Assembly (NCBI GenBank): GCA_026989715.1
Contig: JALSIU010000227.1
Span: forward strand, 1 to 15,455
Length of the DNA stretch: 15,455 bases
Reading direction: 5' to 3'
Source of the DNA: Methylomonas sp.
GTDB lineage: Bacteria; Pseudomonadota; Gammaproteobacteria; Methylococcales; Methylomonadaceae
Positions 14,481 through 15,455 of the stretch are shown here, in pieces. The notes beneath the pieces are model-generated. The model had not been told where the DNA came from, made no database searches, and saw nothing but the letters and a program-made list of their open reading frames with translations. Position 1 is the first letter of the stretch. Each line of letters starts with the position of its first letter. Made by a program: the position numbers and the translations under genes.

Positions 14481-15455
14481 GTGGAACTACAAAATAAAGC
14501 AACAAACCTTTGGGGAAATTTCTTCAAAGTGAGTATGGTGCAGATTAGAACTTTCCATATGACATGGTTTGCCTTCTTTTCGGCCTTTTTTGCTTGGTTT
14601 GGCATTGCGCCCATGATGGTTGTTATTCGTGAAGAGTTGCATTTAACCAAAGAGCAAGTCGGGTGGTCTATTATTGCTTCGGTTGCTGTAACCGTCTTTG
14701 CACGTTTTTTTATTGGCTGGCTTTGTGATCGCGTGGGTCCACGGCTTGCCTATACCTATTTGCTGATTTTTGGCGCACTACCTGTTGCAGGTATTGGCTT
14801 GGCTGATAGTTTTGAGAGTTTCTTGGTGTTTAGATTATTGATTGGTGTGATTGGGGCATCATTTGTAATTACTCAATACCATACCTCTGTTATGTTTGCG
14901 CCTAATGTAGTAGGTCAAGCTAATGCAACTAGTGCAGGGTGGGGTAATTTAGGGGGTGGGGTGACACAATTGGTTATGCCATTAATGTTTTCTGCATTTG
15001 TTATTGGGTTTGGTTTTACGGATGCTGAAGCTTGGCGGGCATCAATGGTTGTGGTTGGAACGGTTATTTTCTTTACGGGAGTTGCTTATTTTTTCCTAAC
15101 GCAAGATGCACCTGATGGCAATTTCAAAGATTTACGTGCAAAGGGTATGATGCTCGAAAAGAAGGCGGTAACAGGTTCTTATTTTCAGGCGATGAAGGAC
15201 TATAGAGTTTGGTTGTTATTTCTTATCTATGGTTCATGTTTTGGTATAGAGTTAACAGTTAATAATGTTGCTGCACTGTACTTTTTTGATTATTTTGCAG
15301 TGGATATGGTAACGGCGGGTATGATTGCCGCATGTTTTGGCCTGATGAATATTTTTGCGCGTACGTTAGGGGGAATTTTTGCCGATAACTGCGCTTCTTT
15401 ATGGGGGTTAAGAGGCCGTGCTTATTGGTTATTTATTGTGCTGTTAGGCGAGGGA
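14481..15455 (+). CDS. Second NNP-family nitrate/nitrite transporter (NarK1/NRT2-like), partial at right edge
   Basis: An uninterrupted frame runs from a GTG at 14481 to the last base of the window (325 codons, no stop). The protein starts MELQNKATNLWGN and continues QIRTFHMTWFAFFSAFFAWF, typical of nitrate importers related to NarK1, NrtP and NRT2. Visible family marks are R75 in the second membrane segment, the MFS loop GWLCDRVGPR (79-88), the nitrate signature AGWGNLGGG (152-160) and R294 in IFARTLGGIFAD. It is divergent from the first NarK, lacking that protein's N-terminal W..ED..FW motif and using the short AGWGN signature. It probably imports nitrate by proton symport. The GTG is chosen because AGAGAG lies upstream at 14470-14475 and no better in-frame start exists; a later ATG (14535) would still precede the first membrane helix. 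TTGAT-N4-TTAAG at 14414-14427 is a one-sided FNR-like match. The C-terminal part, about 100 or more residues, is outside the window. Confidence 0.92.
   Translation, partial: MELQNKATNLWGNFFKVSMVQIRTFHMTWFAFFSAFFAWFGIAPMMVVIREELHLTKEQVGWSIIASVAVTVFARFFIGWLCDRVGPRLAYTYLLIFGALPVAGIGLADSFESFLVFRLLIGVIGASFVITQYHTSVMFAPNVVGQANATSAGWGNLGGGVTQLVMPLMFSAFVIGFGFTDAEAWRASMVVVGTVIFFTGVAYFFLTQDAPDGNFKDLRAKGMMLEKKAVTGSYFQAMKDYRVWLLFLIYGSCFGIELTVNNVAALYFFDYFAVDMVTAGMIAACFGLMNIFARTLGGIFADNCASLWGLRGRAYWLFIVLLGEG

Noticed and set aside
14432..14650. Minus-strand 72-codon ORF
   Set aside because: It overlaps the start of the second transporter, whose frame stays open for 325 codons and carries family motifs; the minus ORF does not.
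1..15455. Mobile element, CRISPR array, prophage or rRNA/tRNA genes
   Set aside because: No transposase, integrase, regularly spaced repeats, phage genes or recognisable RNA gene sequence was found on either strand.

Overview
The window holds a dissimilatory nitrate-to-nitric-oxide gene set: a NarK-type nitrate/nitrite transporter, a complete narGHJI respiratory nitrate reductase operon, a small hemerythrin-like diiron protein, a periplasmic copper nitrite reductase (nirK), and the first 325 codons of a second, different NNP-family transporter that runs off the right edge. All of these lie on the + strand from 4114 to the end. To the left are a two-gene minus-strand unit (an unknown helical protein followed by an HPP-CBS membrane protein) and a convergent + strand gene for an unknown 518-residue protein. 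A short in-frame C-terminal remnant may sit at the very left edge.

The base composition is moderately AT-rich. The protein sequences look gammaproteobacterial: NarGHI ligand positions line up within one or two residues of E. coli numbering, and NirK resembles the AniA-like group. A denitrifying methanotroph of the Methylococcales (Methylobacter- or Methyloprofundus-like) would fit, but no methane-oxidation or ribosomal marker is present, so this is only a guess. There is no rRNA, tRNA, transposase, CRISPR array or phage gene.

Layout: 1-114 possible end of an upstream CDS; 115-339 leader with several small palindromes; 340-1896 unknown protein (+); 1893-3068 HPP-CBS protein (-), ends overlapping by 4 bp; 3116-3670 unknown helical protein (-); 3671-4113 divergent regulatory region with a CRP-like palindrome; 4114-5727 narK; 5728-5995 leader with a long inverted repeat and two tandem hairpins; 5996-12568 narGHJI; 12580-12611 hairpin; 12637-13158 hemerythrin; 13159-13292 nirK promoter region with a 12-bp tandem repeat; 13293-14366 nirK; 14481-end NNP transporter.

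Proposed working: nitrate enters through one or both NNP transporters, NarGHI reduces it to nitrite on the cytoplasmic side of the membrane using quinol electrons, NarJ matures NarG, nitrite is exported by NarK exchange, and NirK in the periplasm makes NO. The diiron protein is placed where an NO- or oxygen-handling accessory would be useful. The HPP protein, whose family includes nitrite transporters in cyanobacteria and chloroplasts, may be a further nitrite route. No NO reductase (nor), Moco biosynthesis gene or NarXL-type regulator is visible, so the NO sink and the regulators must lie elsewhere.
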